Assembly (NCBI RefSeq): GCF_003261575.2
Contig: NZ_CP036175.1
Location: 1,054,001-1,118,000, forward strand
Length of the DNA: 64,000 nucleotides
Source of the DNA: Klebsiella huaxiensis
GTDB lineage: Bacteria > Pseudomonadota > Gammaproteobacteria > Enterobacterales > Enterobacteriaceae
Reading direction: 5' to 3'
Shown one piece after another: positions 15,443-23,822 of this stretch. The notes beneath the pieces are model-generated. The model saw nothing but the letters and a program-made list of their open reading frames with translations, had not been told where the DNA came from and did no database searches. Both the position numbers and the translations under genes were made by a program. Every line of letters starts with the position of its first letter. Position 1 is the stretch's first letter.

Positions 15443-16684
15443 ATGATGAAAGCGCATCGCTCCCACAGCTACCCATTACTCAGTGCGTTACTGTTCTTCT
15501 TTTTTGTCACCTGGTCCTCTTCAGGCTCTCTACTTTCTATCTGGTTGCATCAGGAAGTGGGTCTGAAACCGGGAGACACCGGTTTTATTTACGCGGTGCT
15601 CTCCGTCTCTGCATTGTTTGCTCAGGTTTGCTACGGCTTTATTCAGGACAAGCTCGGCCTGCGTAAGAATCTGCTCTGGTACATCACCGTTCTGCTGATC
15701 CTCTCCGGCCCGGCCTATATGCTTTTTGGCTACCTGCTGAAAATTAACGTGTTACTCGGCAGTATTTTTGGCGGGATTTATATCGGCCTGACCTTTAACG
15801 GCGGCATCGGCGTGCTGGAATCTTATACCGAACGTGTAGCGCGCCAGAGCCAGTTTGAATTCGGCAAGGCGCGGATGTGGGGTTCGCTGGGCTGGGCGGT
15901 GGCGACGTTCTTTGCCGGTTTGCTGTTCAACATTAACCCGCATTTAAACTTTGCAGTAGCCAGTTGCTCCGGTCTGGTGTTCTTTATTTTACTGGCGCGG
16001 CTGCGGGTTTTCTCTGCGTCACAGGCGATGGATGAAGCGGTGGCGGGCGGTAAAGTGACGCTGGAAGATGCGCTGCGCCTGCTGACCCTGCCGCGTTTCT
16101 GGGCGCTGGTATTCTTTGTGATCGGTACCTGCATCTACGGCGTTTACGACCAGCAGTTTCCGGTCTATTTCTCCTCACAGTTCCCGACGCTGCAGGAAGG
16201 GAACGCGATGTATGGCTATCTGAATTCGTTCCAGGTATTTCTTGAAGCTGCGGGCATGTTCTGCGCCCCGTGGTTGGTTAACCGCATTGGCGCGAAAAAC
16301 GGCCTGATCTTCGCCGGAATGGTGATGGCAATGCGCATGGTGGCTTCCGGGCTGGTGGAAGGGCCTCTGCTTATCTCTATTACCAAACTGCTGCACGCGG
16401 TCGAACTGCCGGTACTGCTGGTTTCTATCTTTAAATACAACAGCTTAAACTTCGACAAGCGTCTTTCATCCACGCTGTATCTGGTGGGTTTTGCCTGCAC
16501 CAGCTCGGTTATCGCCACGATACTCTCGCCGCTGGCGGGCTATAGCTACGAGAAATACGGTTTTGCCCAGTCCTATCTGATTATGGGACTGCTGGTGTTC
16601 TGCACCACCTTTATCTCTATCTTCTTGTTGCGTTCCAGTAAGTCCTCGCCGGACCCGCTGGTCTCGCAGCCCACCGCTATCTGA
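15443..16684 (+). CDS. Sucrose/oligosaccharide:proton symporter, CscB/RafB family
   Basis: This 413-residue permease has 12 predicted membrane helices and belongs to the LacY-type oligosaccharide:H+ symporter family. Family blocks are YGFIQDKLGLRKNLLWY, the E in GVLESYTER, KARMWGSLGWA, MYGYLNSFQVFLEA and FDKRLSSTLYL. It is related to CscB but differs in the N-terminal helices, so it may take larger fructosides as well as sucrose. It leads the operon with the GH32 hydrolase and the porin. The start is ATGATG; either Met could serve. Confidence 0.82.
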   Translation: MMKAHRSHSYPLLSALLFFFFVTWSSSGSLLSIWLHQEVGLKPGDTGFIYAVLSVSALFAQVCYGFIQDKLGLRKNLLWYITVLLILSGPAYMLFGYLLKINVLLGSIFGGIYIGLTFNGGIGVLESYTERVARQSQFEFGKARMWGSLGWAVATFFAGLLFNINPHLNFAVASCSGLVFFILLARLRVFSASQAMDEAVAGGKVTLEDALRLLTLPRFWALVFFVIGTCIYGVYDQQFPVYFSSQFPTLQEGNAMYGYLNSFQVFLEAAGMFCAPWLVNRIGAKNGLIFAGMVMAMRMVASGLVEGPLLISITKLLHAVELPVLLVSIFKYNSLNFDKRLSSTLYLVGFACTSSVIATILSPLAGYSYEKYGFAQSYLIMGLLVFCTTFISIFLLRSSKSSPDPLVSQPTAI

Positions 16685-16702
16685 ATCAAAAGAGTGAAGA
16701 CT

Positions 16703-18136
16703 ATGACGTACACAATTGCCAACGCTGAACAGGAATTACAGGCTAAACGCGAGGCGCTGAACTTGCGCTGGTATCCGCGCTATCACCTGGCCGCCCGCGC
16801 GGGCTGGATCAACGATCCTAACGGCCTGGTGTGGTTTGACGGCTGGTATCACGCTTTTTACCAGCATCACCCGTACTCAACCCAGTGGGGGCCGATGCAC
16901 TGGGGGCATGCGCGCAGTAAAGATTTGGTGCACTGGGAGCATCTGCCGGTAGCGCTGGCTCCGGAAGGTCCGGAGGATAAAGATGGGTGCTTCTCCGGCT
17001 CTGCTGTGGTGGATGGCGATACGCTGGCGCTGATTTATACCGGGCATAAATTCCACGGTGACGCCAGCGATGAGGCTAATCTCTATCAGGTGCAGTGTCT
17101 GGCGACCAGCCGCGACGGTATTCACTTTGAGCGCCAGGGGATCGTGGTTGATACCCCACCGAGCATGCACCATTTCCGCGACCCGAAAGTGTGGCGGGAA
17201 GGGGAGTGCTGGTACATGATCGTCGGCGCTCGCGATGGCGATACCGGTCAGGTGCGGCTGTATCGTTCAAGCGACCTGCGCCAGTGGCAGGACGCGGGCG
17301 TTCTCGACGAGGCGGAAAAAGAGATGGGTTATATGTGGGAGTGCCCGGACTTTTTCACTCTCAATGGTAAACACATATTGATGTTTTCCCCGCAGGGGAT
17401 TGCGGCAAAAGGCTATCAGAACCGTAACCTGTTCCAGAGCGGCTATCTGCTCGGCGACTGGCGGCCGGGGCAGGCGTTTGTTCGCGAGGGGGAATTTGTT
17501 GAGATGGATCATGGGCACGATTTTTATGCCCCGCAGAGCTTTCTCACCCCGGATGGTCGCCGTATCGTCATTGGCTGGCTGGATATGTGGGAATCGCCGC
17601 AGCCGGAGCAGCAAGATGGCTGGTCGGGTATGCTTTCGCTACCGCGCGAGCTGAGCTTGAGTACGGATAACCGCCTGCAAATGCGTCCGGCTAAAGAGGT
17701 CGAGAGCATGCGCGGCGCCTGGTTCCCGTGGCCGGTCACAACGCTGAAAAACCAGCAGACGATGATGGTGGAAAATTGTGAAGCCATGGAAGTCATCCTG
17801 AACTGGGATTGCGCCAGCAGCAGCGCTGAGCAGTATGGCCTGAGCTTCGGTGATGGTCTGCGTATTTACGTGGATGCGCAGATGCAGCGCCTGGTGCTGG
17901 AGCGTCATTATCCGCAGTATGGTCTGTGCGGGGTACGTAGCGTGCCGTTGACCGCAGGGGCTGAGCTGAAGTTAAGGATATTCTTCGATAGCTCTTCCGT
18001 CGAAGTGTTTGTTAATGATGGTGAGGCTTGCCTCAGCAGCCGTATATATCCGGATGCAGACAATCGCGAATTGGCTTTATTTGCCTGGAGCGGTTCGGCG
18101 TTTTTAACTGAAGCGGGAGCCTGGCAGCTGGAATAA
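16703..18136 (+). CDS. cscA: GH32 beta-fructofuranosidase (invertase), CscA-like
   Basis: The 477-residue enzyme hydrolyses sucrose or short fructo-oligosaccharides after uptake. GH32 landmarks are present: WINDPNG (35-41, nucleophile Asp38), FRDP (Asp160) and ECPDFF (acid/base Glu213). A C-terminal beta-sandwich follows from about residue 340. No signal peptide is seen, so it is cytoplasmic. I chose the ATG at 16703; a GTG three codons earlier (16694) is possible. It lies 18 bp after the permease gene. No fructokinase gene (cscK/scrK) is linked, so free fructose would rely on another kinase. Confidence 0.9.
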   Translation: MTYTIANAEQELQAKREALNLRWYPRYHLAARAGWINDPNGLVWFDGWYHAFYQHHPYSTQWGPMHWGHARSKDLVHWEHLPVALAPEGPEDKDGCFSGSAVVDGDTLALIYTGHKFHGDASDEANLYQVQCLATSRDGIHFERQGIVVDTPPSMHHFRDPKVWREGECWYMIVGARDGDTGQVRLYRSSDLRQWQDAGVLDEAEKEMGYMWECPDFFTLNGKHILMFSPQGIAAKGYQNRNLFQSGYLLGDWRPGQAFVREGEFVEMDHGHDFYAPQSFLTPDGRRIVIGWLDMWESPQPEQQDGWSGMLSLPRELSLSTDNRLQMRPAKEVESMRGAWFPWPVTTLKNQQTMMVENCEAMEVILNWDCASSSAEQYGLSFGDGLRIYVDAQMQRLVLERHYPQYGLCGVRSVPLTAGAELKLRIFFDSSSVEVFVNDGEACLSSRIYPDADNRELALFAWSGSAFLTEAGAWQLE

Positions 18137-18148
18137 TCGTTATTGAAT

Positions 18149-18213
18149 ATTCCCTAAATAATTCGAGTTGCAGGAAAGCTAACGCACCTGCAACTTGAAG
18201 TATGACGGGTATG
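18149..18213. repeat. Shortened ERIC element (central deletion)
   Basis: The two ERIC ends are present (CCCTAAATAATTCGAGTTGC and CAACTTGAAGTATGACGGGT) but the central half is missing, leaving about 65 bp. The ends can pair, giving a hairpin in the invertase-porin gap that may attenuate or stabilise the mRNA. Confidence 0.82.
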
Positions 18214-18304
18214 GTCGTTAATAACCCGTCTTCGACTATGGGCGGGTTATTATTGTCGTGTTTTACCTATAAATAAAAACTTAATTTAATAAAAGGGTTT
18301 ACCG

Positions 18305-19648
18305 ATGAATAAAATCTGGGTCGGGTGTTTTCTGACGTCTTTATTTACTCCTCTGGCTAATGCACAGGCACCGTTATCCCTTGAGGAACGGCTGGCGCAA
18401 ATGGAACAACGGCTAAAGGCGACCGAACAGCGGGCGGCCAGCGCGGAGGCGGAAATCCGTGCGCTGAAAGGCCATGAGACGCCAGCAGCAGTGGTCAGTG
18501 CCGCACCGACCAAACCCACTTTGCAGCTTAATGATTATGGCGAGTTAAAATTCTATGGCGACGTTGAGTTTAATATGGACGGTGCTAGTCGAACCGGTAG
18601 TTTAACGTCGATAAAAACCAGCGCAAATAAAAACTGGGCGCCGGGAGATAAAGAACGTTGGGATATTAACGGACGTATCCTTCTGGGCTTTGATGGAATG
18701 CGTAAAGGCGCTAACGGTAAGTATGCTGGGTTTAGCGTCCAGCCGCTGGCGGATATGAATGGTAAAATGAATCTTGATGATGCGGCATTTTTCTTTGGTC
18801 AGGAGGACGACTGGAAAATTAAAATTGGGCGCTTTGAAGCTTACGATATGTTCCCGCTGAATCAGGATACCTTTATTGAGTATTCCGGCAACACCGCCAA
18901 TGATCTATATAGCGACGGCTACGGCTATATTTACATGATGAAAGAAGGACGCGGGCGTAGCAGCAGCGGCGGCAACTTCCTGCTCAGTAAAAACCTTGAT
19001 AACTGGTATTTTGAGGTCAATACGCTGGTGGAGGACGGCAGTTCGCTGTTTGTGGATCAGAACTATCACGGCAACGCGCTGGATAACCGTAAAAATGTGG
19101 TTTACGTGCGCCCTGTCGCGTCCTGGCAATCCGGCCCATGGTCGGTGGCCGCGGCGATGGAGAGCAACCTCGTGAATAACGCCTACGGTTATCAGAACCA
19201 GTATGGTCGCTGGGTCGATCAGTCCAGTCGTACCGGATATGGTATGACGATGAGCTGGAATACGCTGAAAACTGATGCCGAAAACGGAGCGGTGGTAAAT
19301 GTGAGTACTGCGTATCTGGATGCGGCGGATGAAAAAGATTTCAGCGCCGGGATCAATGCGTTATGGCACCGCGTAGAGTTGGGCTATATCTATGCACATA
19401 ACAAAATCGACCAGTTTAATATGTCTGGCGTGAGTGCCGAGTGTGATGGCGATTGCGCGATTCTGGCTCCAGGACGCTACGACATCCATACCATTCATAC
19501 TTCGTGGCAACTGCCGAATATTATGGATATGCCGAACTTTAATATTTACCTCGGAGCCTATGCGTCGTGGCTGGATTCGTCAGCAGCGAAAACCGGCAAT
19601 ACTGATGAGCGCTATGGTGCGCGGGTGCGGTTTAAGTATTTCTTCTGA
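18305..19648 (+). CDS. RafY/ScrY-type outer membrane carbohydrate porin
   Basis: The 447-residue precursor has a signal peptide (cut near ANA-QAPLS), then a heptad-like coiled-coil segment (about 24-55, LEERLAQMEQRLKATEQ) as in ScrY, a linker and a large beta-barrel ending in phenylalanine (VRFKYFF). The barrel resembles the raffinose porin RafY more than LamB. It should let sucrose or larger fructosides cross the outer membrane. AAGGG stands before the ATG. The 168-bp gap after the invertase contains the short ERIC, so it may be expressed at a different level from the first two genes. Confidence 0.82.
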   Translation: MNKIWVGCFLTSLFTPLANAQAPLSLEERLAQMEQRLKATEQRAASAEAEIRALKGHETPAAVVSAAPTKPTLQLNDYGELKFYGDVEFNMDGASRTGSLTSIKTSANKNWAPGDKERWDINGRILLGFDGMRKGANGKYAGFSVQPLADMNGKMNLDDAAFFFGQEDDWKIKIGRFEAYDMFPLNQDTFIEYSGNTANDLYSDGYGYIYMMKEGRGRSSSGGNFLLSKNLDNWYFEVNTLVEDGSSLFVDQNYHGNALDNRKNVVYVRPVASWQSGPWSVAAAMESNLVNNAYGYQNQYGRWVDQSSRTGYGMTMSWNTLKTDAENGAVVNVSTAYLDAADEKDFSAGINALWHRVELGYIYAHNKIDQFNMSGVSAECDGDCAILAPGRYDIHTIHTSWQLPNIMDMPNFNIYLGAYASWLDSSAAKTGNTDERYGARVRFKYFF

Positions 19649-19692
19649 CAAACCAACCTCCGGGAGGAAGGCGGCAGAGCGTTGCAGAATCT

Positions 19693-20180
19693 TCCCGGAG
19701 GCGATGCTGCGCATCTGTCCGGGCTACAAGTTTTCAGCCGTCTGCGATCCCGTAGCCCGGGTAGGCGCTTTGCGCCGCCCCCCGGGATCAGGATGCAGAG
19801 TGGCAGAATGTCCCGGAGGCGATGCTGCGCATCTGTCCGGGCTACCCGTTTTCAGCCGTCTGCGATCCCGTAGCCCGGGTAGGCGCTTTGCGCCGCCCCC
19901 CGGGATCAGGATGCAGAGTGGCAGAATGTCCCGGAGGCGATGCTGCGCATCTGTCCGGGTTACCCGTTTTCAGCCGTCTGCGATCCCGTAGCCCGGGCAG
20001 GCGCTTTGCGCCGCCCGCCGGGATCAGGATGCAGAGTGGCAGAATGTCCCGGAGGCGATGCTGCGCATCTGTCCGGGCTACCCGTTTTCAGCCGTCTGCG
20101 ATCCCGTAGCCCGGGCAGGCGTTTTGCGCCGCCCCCGGGATCAGGATGCAGAGTGGCAGAATGTCCCGGAGGCGATGCTG
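19693..20180. repeat. Tandem BIME array: four 118-bp REP-pair units plus a partial fifth
   Basis: Units beginning TCCCGGAGGCGATGCTGCGC start at 19693, 19811, 19929, 20047 and 20164, with spacings of 118, 118, 118 and 117 bp. Each full unit holds two inverted REPs (…CTGTCCGGGCTAC and GTAGCCCGGG…CGCCG) and a 30-base linker containing GATCAGGATGCAGAGTGGCA. The fifth is cut off by the 3' end of the second ogl. The array fills the gap between the convergent porin and ogl genes. BIMEs of this kind can bind gyrase or IHF, stop transcription and protect mRNA ends. Confidence 0.95.
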
Positions 20181-20185
20181 AATGA

Positions 20186-21313
20186 CTACACCTCCGCCAG
20201 ATACAGCGCGGGCATGCCTTCTTTATCAGAGGTAAACAGCACCCAGCGGTTATCTGGTGAAAATGACGGATGCGGATGCGTTGCCTGACGCTCGCCTTCG
20301 ATGACTTTCCAGGTCGAATCATGACGGCAAATCGCTTTTTGCTCACCGGTACGAATATCAAATACCCAGATAAACGGATCGTTCAGCTGAATATCACCGG
20401 TGCTGTGCGGCGCACCGTCGCCGGTCACCAGAGAACCATCATGATTGCTCATCAGATGTGAACAAGGGGGAATCGCCATTAGCTGTTGGTTTTCCAGCGT
20501 CACCGGATCGGCACGATACAGATAACGATGTGGAGCGTTTTCCTGATGGGCGACGTAGTAAAGCGCGGAACCATCTGGCACCCAGAATTCATGGGTAAAA
20601 CTCTCTCCTGGTTGGTGTTGGCGAACTTTACGCATATTGCTGCCGTCAGCGTTGATAAGCCACATTCTGGCATCGATAGCATCGCGCGGGCCCTCGTGGC
20701 AGAAGGCGATGGTGTTGTCATCAAACGGACGATAAATCGGATGACCGAGCCAGCGTTTTTCCTGTAAAACCACGCGCTGCTCACCGCTGCGCAGATCGAT
20801 ATTAATCAGGCGACATTCCGGTTCGGTGAAGTAAAAGGCGCGGAACTTACTCCAGTCGGTCAGCGGCTGCCAGTCGCTTTTTTTGATTTCAATTCCCACC
20901 AGCTGGCTGCAATCGCTATTAGCAACCCAGGTGCCGTAAGCGACCCACTCGTCGTCCACCTGATAAACGACCTGTTCCTCCAGCGTCGCCAAATCCACGC
21001 GACGCAGCTGTTGGTTGTTTTTGACATACCACAGCGCCTGGTCATCCGCAGAAAGAAAACCGCCGAAGGTGTTATCGCCCGGTCCGTCGGTGAGCTGGGT
21101 AGCCTGCTGCGCGGCGATATCGAGTAAATAGTAGTTCCAGTGGCCTTCAAACGCGCCGCCGAAAATCAGCTTGCTACCGTCCTGGGTAAAGCATTTTTGA
21201 TAGAAGTAATTACGGTGACAGATAACATGCGATGGCGTCATCCGGATCACCTGGTGACCGGTTTCGCTGTCCTGCGTGGTCCGAAAGTTCAGCGGGATGA
21301 TTTTGCCTTTCAT
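20186..21313 (-). CDS. ogl: Oligogalacturonate lyase Ogl, copy 2 (PL22)
   Basis: This 375-residue paralogue of the 10000-11175 Ogl keeps the same blocks (HRNYFYQKCF, GDNTFGGFLS, YGTWVANSDC, LGHPIYRPFDDNT) and the metal-site region ATHPHPSF, with Gln at the same place just before it. It is 16 residues shorter, mainly at the N and C termini. It lies last after togMNAB on the same strand, with a terminator-like hairpin between togB and its own AAGGAGT ribosome site. No KdgR-like box is seen directly in front of it. Copy 2 may therefore depend on read-through from tog and act on the sugars TogMNAB brings in. Confidence 0.93.
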   Translation of the reverse strand: MKGKIIPLNFRTTQDSETGHQVIRMTPSHVICHRNYFYQKCFTQDGSKLIFGGAFEGHWNYYLLDIAAQQATQLTDGPGDNTFGGFLSADDQALWYVKNNQQLRRVDLATLEEQVVYQVDDEWVAYGTWVANSDCSQLVGIEIKKSDWQPLTDWSKFRAFYFTEPECRLINIDLRSGEQRVVLQEKRWLGHPIYRPFDDNTIAFCHEGPRDAIDARMWLINADGSNMRKVRQHQPGESFTHEFWVPDGSALYYVAHQENAPHRYLYRADPVTLENQQLMAIPPCSHLMSNHDGSLVTGDGAPHSTGDIQLNDPFIWVFDIRTGEQKAICRHDSTWKVIEGERQATHPHPSFSPDNRWVLFTSDKEGMPALYLAEV

Positions 21314-21328
21314 GATTGACTCCTTGCT

Positions 21329-21360
21329 AAAAAAATACCCCGCAGCCAGGGCTGCGGGGT
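21329..21360 (-). terminator. Terminator or attenuator between togB and ogl copy 2
   Basis: A 10-bp stem ACCCCGCAGC/GCTGCGGGGT with a 4-base loop, read leftward, is followed by TATTTTTTTAG. It lies 20 bp past the togB stop and only 16 bp before the second ogl, so it should set the level of that gene. Confidence 0.88.
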
Positions 21361-21379
21361 AGGTACTGATAACGAGCCG

Positions 21380-22666
21380 TTAGCGCATCGCGCGGCGCAG
21401 GATACGGTCAGACTGACGCTGGAAATCTGCTGCCGTCTCTTCGACCGTTTTCTGTCCATAATCGATGTACTGCAGAGAGGTGCCGAACTGGGCAACGATC
21501 TGCGGGTCATCGAAGTATGGTGAGACGGAAAGTTTGGTTGGCAGAGACTGCGCCAACTTCAGGCCGGATACCGCCGGGTCATCGGCTTTAATGGTGCCGT
21601 CTTCGGTCAGGTATTGCACCGCCACTTTACTCAGCGGTACGCCGCGTTCCAGGCCCAGGGTATCAACCCCTTCCTTGCTGTTCAGCAGGAAGTTAATGAC
21701 TTTCGCCGCTGCTTCCGGGTTTTTGGTCGATTTACCGATGGAGAGCATCTGTGCCGGTTTAAAGAACAGACCCGCGTCGGTAGCACCTGGCAGCATTGGA
21801 TAGTTACCCAGATCCAGCTTCGCTGGTGGCTTCAGGTTGTCGGAGTATTTGTTGATGGTGGAGTTCCACATATAGGTCCCCGCCCACTCGCCCTGAATCC
21901 ACGGCTTCATTTCATACATATTGCTCTTGCCGAACGAAGCGTAGTATTTGGTGTCCGGCATCACGTGGCTGTCGATAAGCTTTTTATACATCTGGAAGAA
22001 TTCGACCCACTGCTCTTTGCTGTAGGAGAACTTCTTGGTTTTTTCGTCGATAGCCGGCTGGTTGTACTTCTGAATCATATATGAATTCAGCAACGCCAGG
22101 GTGTCCTGGTGCTCCAGCACCACCGGGTAATACTGTTTACCCAGCTTGCTTTCGAAGGTTTTGCCCGCCGCCATCAGCTCGTCCCAGGTTTTCGGGTACT
22201 CGACGCCAGCTTTTTTCCAGGTCTCATCGTTGAAGTAGAACACGCGGGCGGTGACGGAAATGGGAATACCGTTAAGCTTGCCATCCACCGTGGTGGTTTG
22301 CAGCTCTTTGGCATCAAACTGGCTCAGGTCGATAACGTCCTTCATCTTATTCAGATCGTAGAAGCCTTCGCCGTTTTTCGAGAAGATCGGCAGCCAGTTC
22401 CAGTTTGTCTGCATCACGTCAGGCTCGGTACCTCCAGCGATTTGCGTGGTCAGGCGTGAAAGGTGACCGTCCCAGCCGGTGTATTCCGCTTTGACGTTAA
22501 TATCCGGGTTTTGTTTATGGAACTCTTCCAGCGCCTTCAGAGTCACCTGGTGGCGGCCGTTGCCGCCCCACCATGACATACGCAGGTCGACATCCTTCGC
22601 CATTGACGGTAACGCGGTAAGGCCCAGAGTTGCGGAGATTACGGCGCTTAAAAGCACTTTTTTCAT
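21380..22666 (-). CDS. togB: Oligogalacturonide ABC transporter binding protein TogB
   Basis: TogB is the periplasmic substrate-binding part of the TogMNAB importer. The 428 residues start with a clear signal peptide (MKKVLLSAVISATLGLTALPSMA, cut before KDVDL) and continue as a family 1 extracellular solute-binding protein (GGTEPDVMQTNWNWLP, GEWAGTYMWNS). I set the ATG at 22666, with GGAG 10 bases before it and directly in front of the signal peptide; a longer frame to 22741 would run into togA. It follows togA by 16 bp and is the last transporter gene before a terminator. Confidence 0.92.
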   Translation of the reverse strand: MKKVLLSAVISATLGLTALPSMAKDVDLRMSWWGGNGRHQVTLKALEEFHKQNPDINVKAEYTGWDGHLSRLTTQIAGGTEPDVMQTNWNWLPIFSKNGEGFYDLNKMKDVIDLSQFDAKELQTTTVDGKLNGIPISVTARVFYFNDETWKKAGVEYPKTWDELMAAGKTFESKLGKQYYPVVLEHQDTLALLNSYMIQKYNQPAIDEKTKKFSYSKEQWVEFFQMYKKLIDSHVMPDTKYYASFGKSNMYEMKPWIQGEWAGTYMWNSTINKYSDNLKPPAKLDLGNYPMLPGATDAGLFFKPAQMLSIGKSTKNPEAAAKVINFLLNSKEGVDTLGLERGVPLSKVAVQYLTEDGTIKADDPAVSGLKLAQSLPTKLSVSPYFDDPQIVAQFGTSLQYIDYGQKTVEETAADFQRQSDRILRRAMR

Positions 22667-22682
22667 TTTAATACTCCAGTGT

Positions 22683-23810
22683 TCACAGAGAGATGTTCTG
22701 TTCAGTTTTGGCGTCAAAGATATGACACTTGTTGAGATCAAATTTGAAATACACCTTGCGATGAAGTCCTTTCTCGATCATGGGCTTCGCTTCATCTGAC
22801 GGAACGCGGGCGGTCAGTTCATAATCGGCAACCTTCAGGTAGACGAAGAATTCATGTCCCATATTTTCTACGCGTACCATTTCGCCGGTACATGAACCTT
22901 CAGCAAACGGTTCATCGGAGATAGAGACGAACTCCGGACGCACACCAAAGAACACCTGCTGGTTCCTATGGGTGTCGACCTTGCTTTGCAGCTTATCGTT
23001 GAGCGGCAGTAGCCCATCGCCAACGGTCAGATGCAGGCGGCCTGCTTGTTCAACCAGCTGGCTGGAGCGAATGTTCATCTCTGGCGCGCCGATAAAGCCC
23101 GCCACAAACATGTTCTTCGGTTTGTGGTAGAGGTTGTCCGGGGTATCAACCTGCATGATATGACCCAGCTTCATCACGCAAATGCGGTCGCCCATGGTCA
23201 TCGCTTCGGTCTGATCGTGGGTTACGTAAACGGTGGTTGCCGGTTTGCCGGATTTCTTCAGCTGTTTGTGCAGGTCGGAGATACGAATACGCATCGAAGC
23301 ACGCAGTTTGGCGTCGAGGTTCGACAGCGGTTCATCGAACAGGAACACATCCGGCTTCTTCACAATCGCGCGGCCAACCGCTACGCGCTGTGCCTGGCCA
23401 CCGGAGAGCTGGCGCGGCAGGCGGTCCAGCAGTTCTTCCAGTTCGAGGATTTTTGCCGCTTCGTTGACCTGGGCTTCAATCTGATCTTTTGGCAGCTTGC
23501 TCAGCTTGAGGCCGAAGGCGAGATTTTCGCGCACCGTCATATGCGGATAGAGCGCATAGTTCTGGAACACCATCGCGATGCCGCGCGCTTTTGGCGCGAG
23601 GTTGTTGACGATTTTCTCACCGATGCGCACTTCGCCGCCGCTGATGGTTTCCAGCCCGGCCAGCATACGTAGCGTTGTGGACTTAGCGCAGCCCGACGGC
23701 CCAACGATGACCATAAACTCGCCGTCAGCGATGGTCAGATCGATACCATGTACCGCTTTGAAGCCGTTGGAGTAGACCTTTTCCAGTTTGTTGAAAATAA
23801 CTTCAGCCAT
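22683..23810 (-). CDS. togA: Oligogalacturonide ABC transporter ATPase TogA
   Basis: The 375-residue MalK-type ATPase energises import. It shows Walker A GPSGCAKST (37-45), Q-loop FQNYALYP (82-89), the signature LSGGQ (135-139), Walker B VFLFDE (155-160) and THD for the switch His, then a C-terminal TOBE regulatory domain. Two small variations are visible: Ala instead of Gly before the Walker Lys, and LSGGQAQR where most relatives have LSGGQRQR or LSGGQQQR. The key catalytic residues are intact. It lies between togN and togB, 12 and 16 bp apart, in one operon. Confidence 0.92.
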   Translation of the reverse strand: MAEVIFNKLEKVYSNGFKAVHGIDLTIADGEFMVIVGPSGCAKSTTLRMLAGLETISGGEVRIGEKIVNNLAPKARGIAMVFQNYALYPHMTVRENLAFGLKLSKLPKDQIEAQVNEAAKILELEELLDRLPRQLSGGQAQRVAVGRAIVKKPDVFLFDEPLSNLDAKLRASMRIRISDLHKQLKKSGKPATTVYVTHDQTEAMTMGDRICVMKLGHIMQVDTPDNLYHKPKNMFVAGFIGAPEMNIRSSQLVEQAGRLHLTVGDGLLPLNDKLQSKVDTHRNQQVFFGVRPEFVSISDEPFAEGSCTGEMVRVENMGHEFFVYLKVADYELTARVPSDEAKPMIEKGLHRKVYFKFDLNKCHIFDAKTEQNISL

Positions 23811-23822
23811 GATATTTCCCTC

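Noticed and set aside
19693..20180. CRISPR array suggested by regular repeats
   Set aside because: The 118-bp units include the spacers themselves, which are identical, and they contain REP palindromes; there are no cas genes.
19434..20288. Several overlapping open frames with repeating protein sequence (CPGYPFSAVCDPVARVGAL...)
   Set aside because: They are translations of the tandem REP array and have no ribosome sites or homology.
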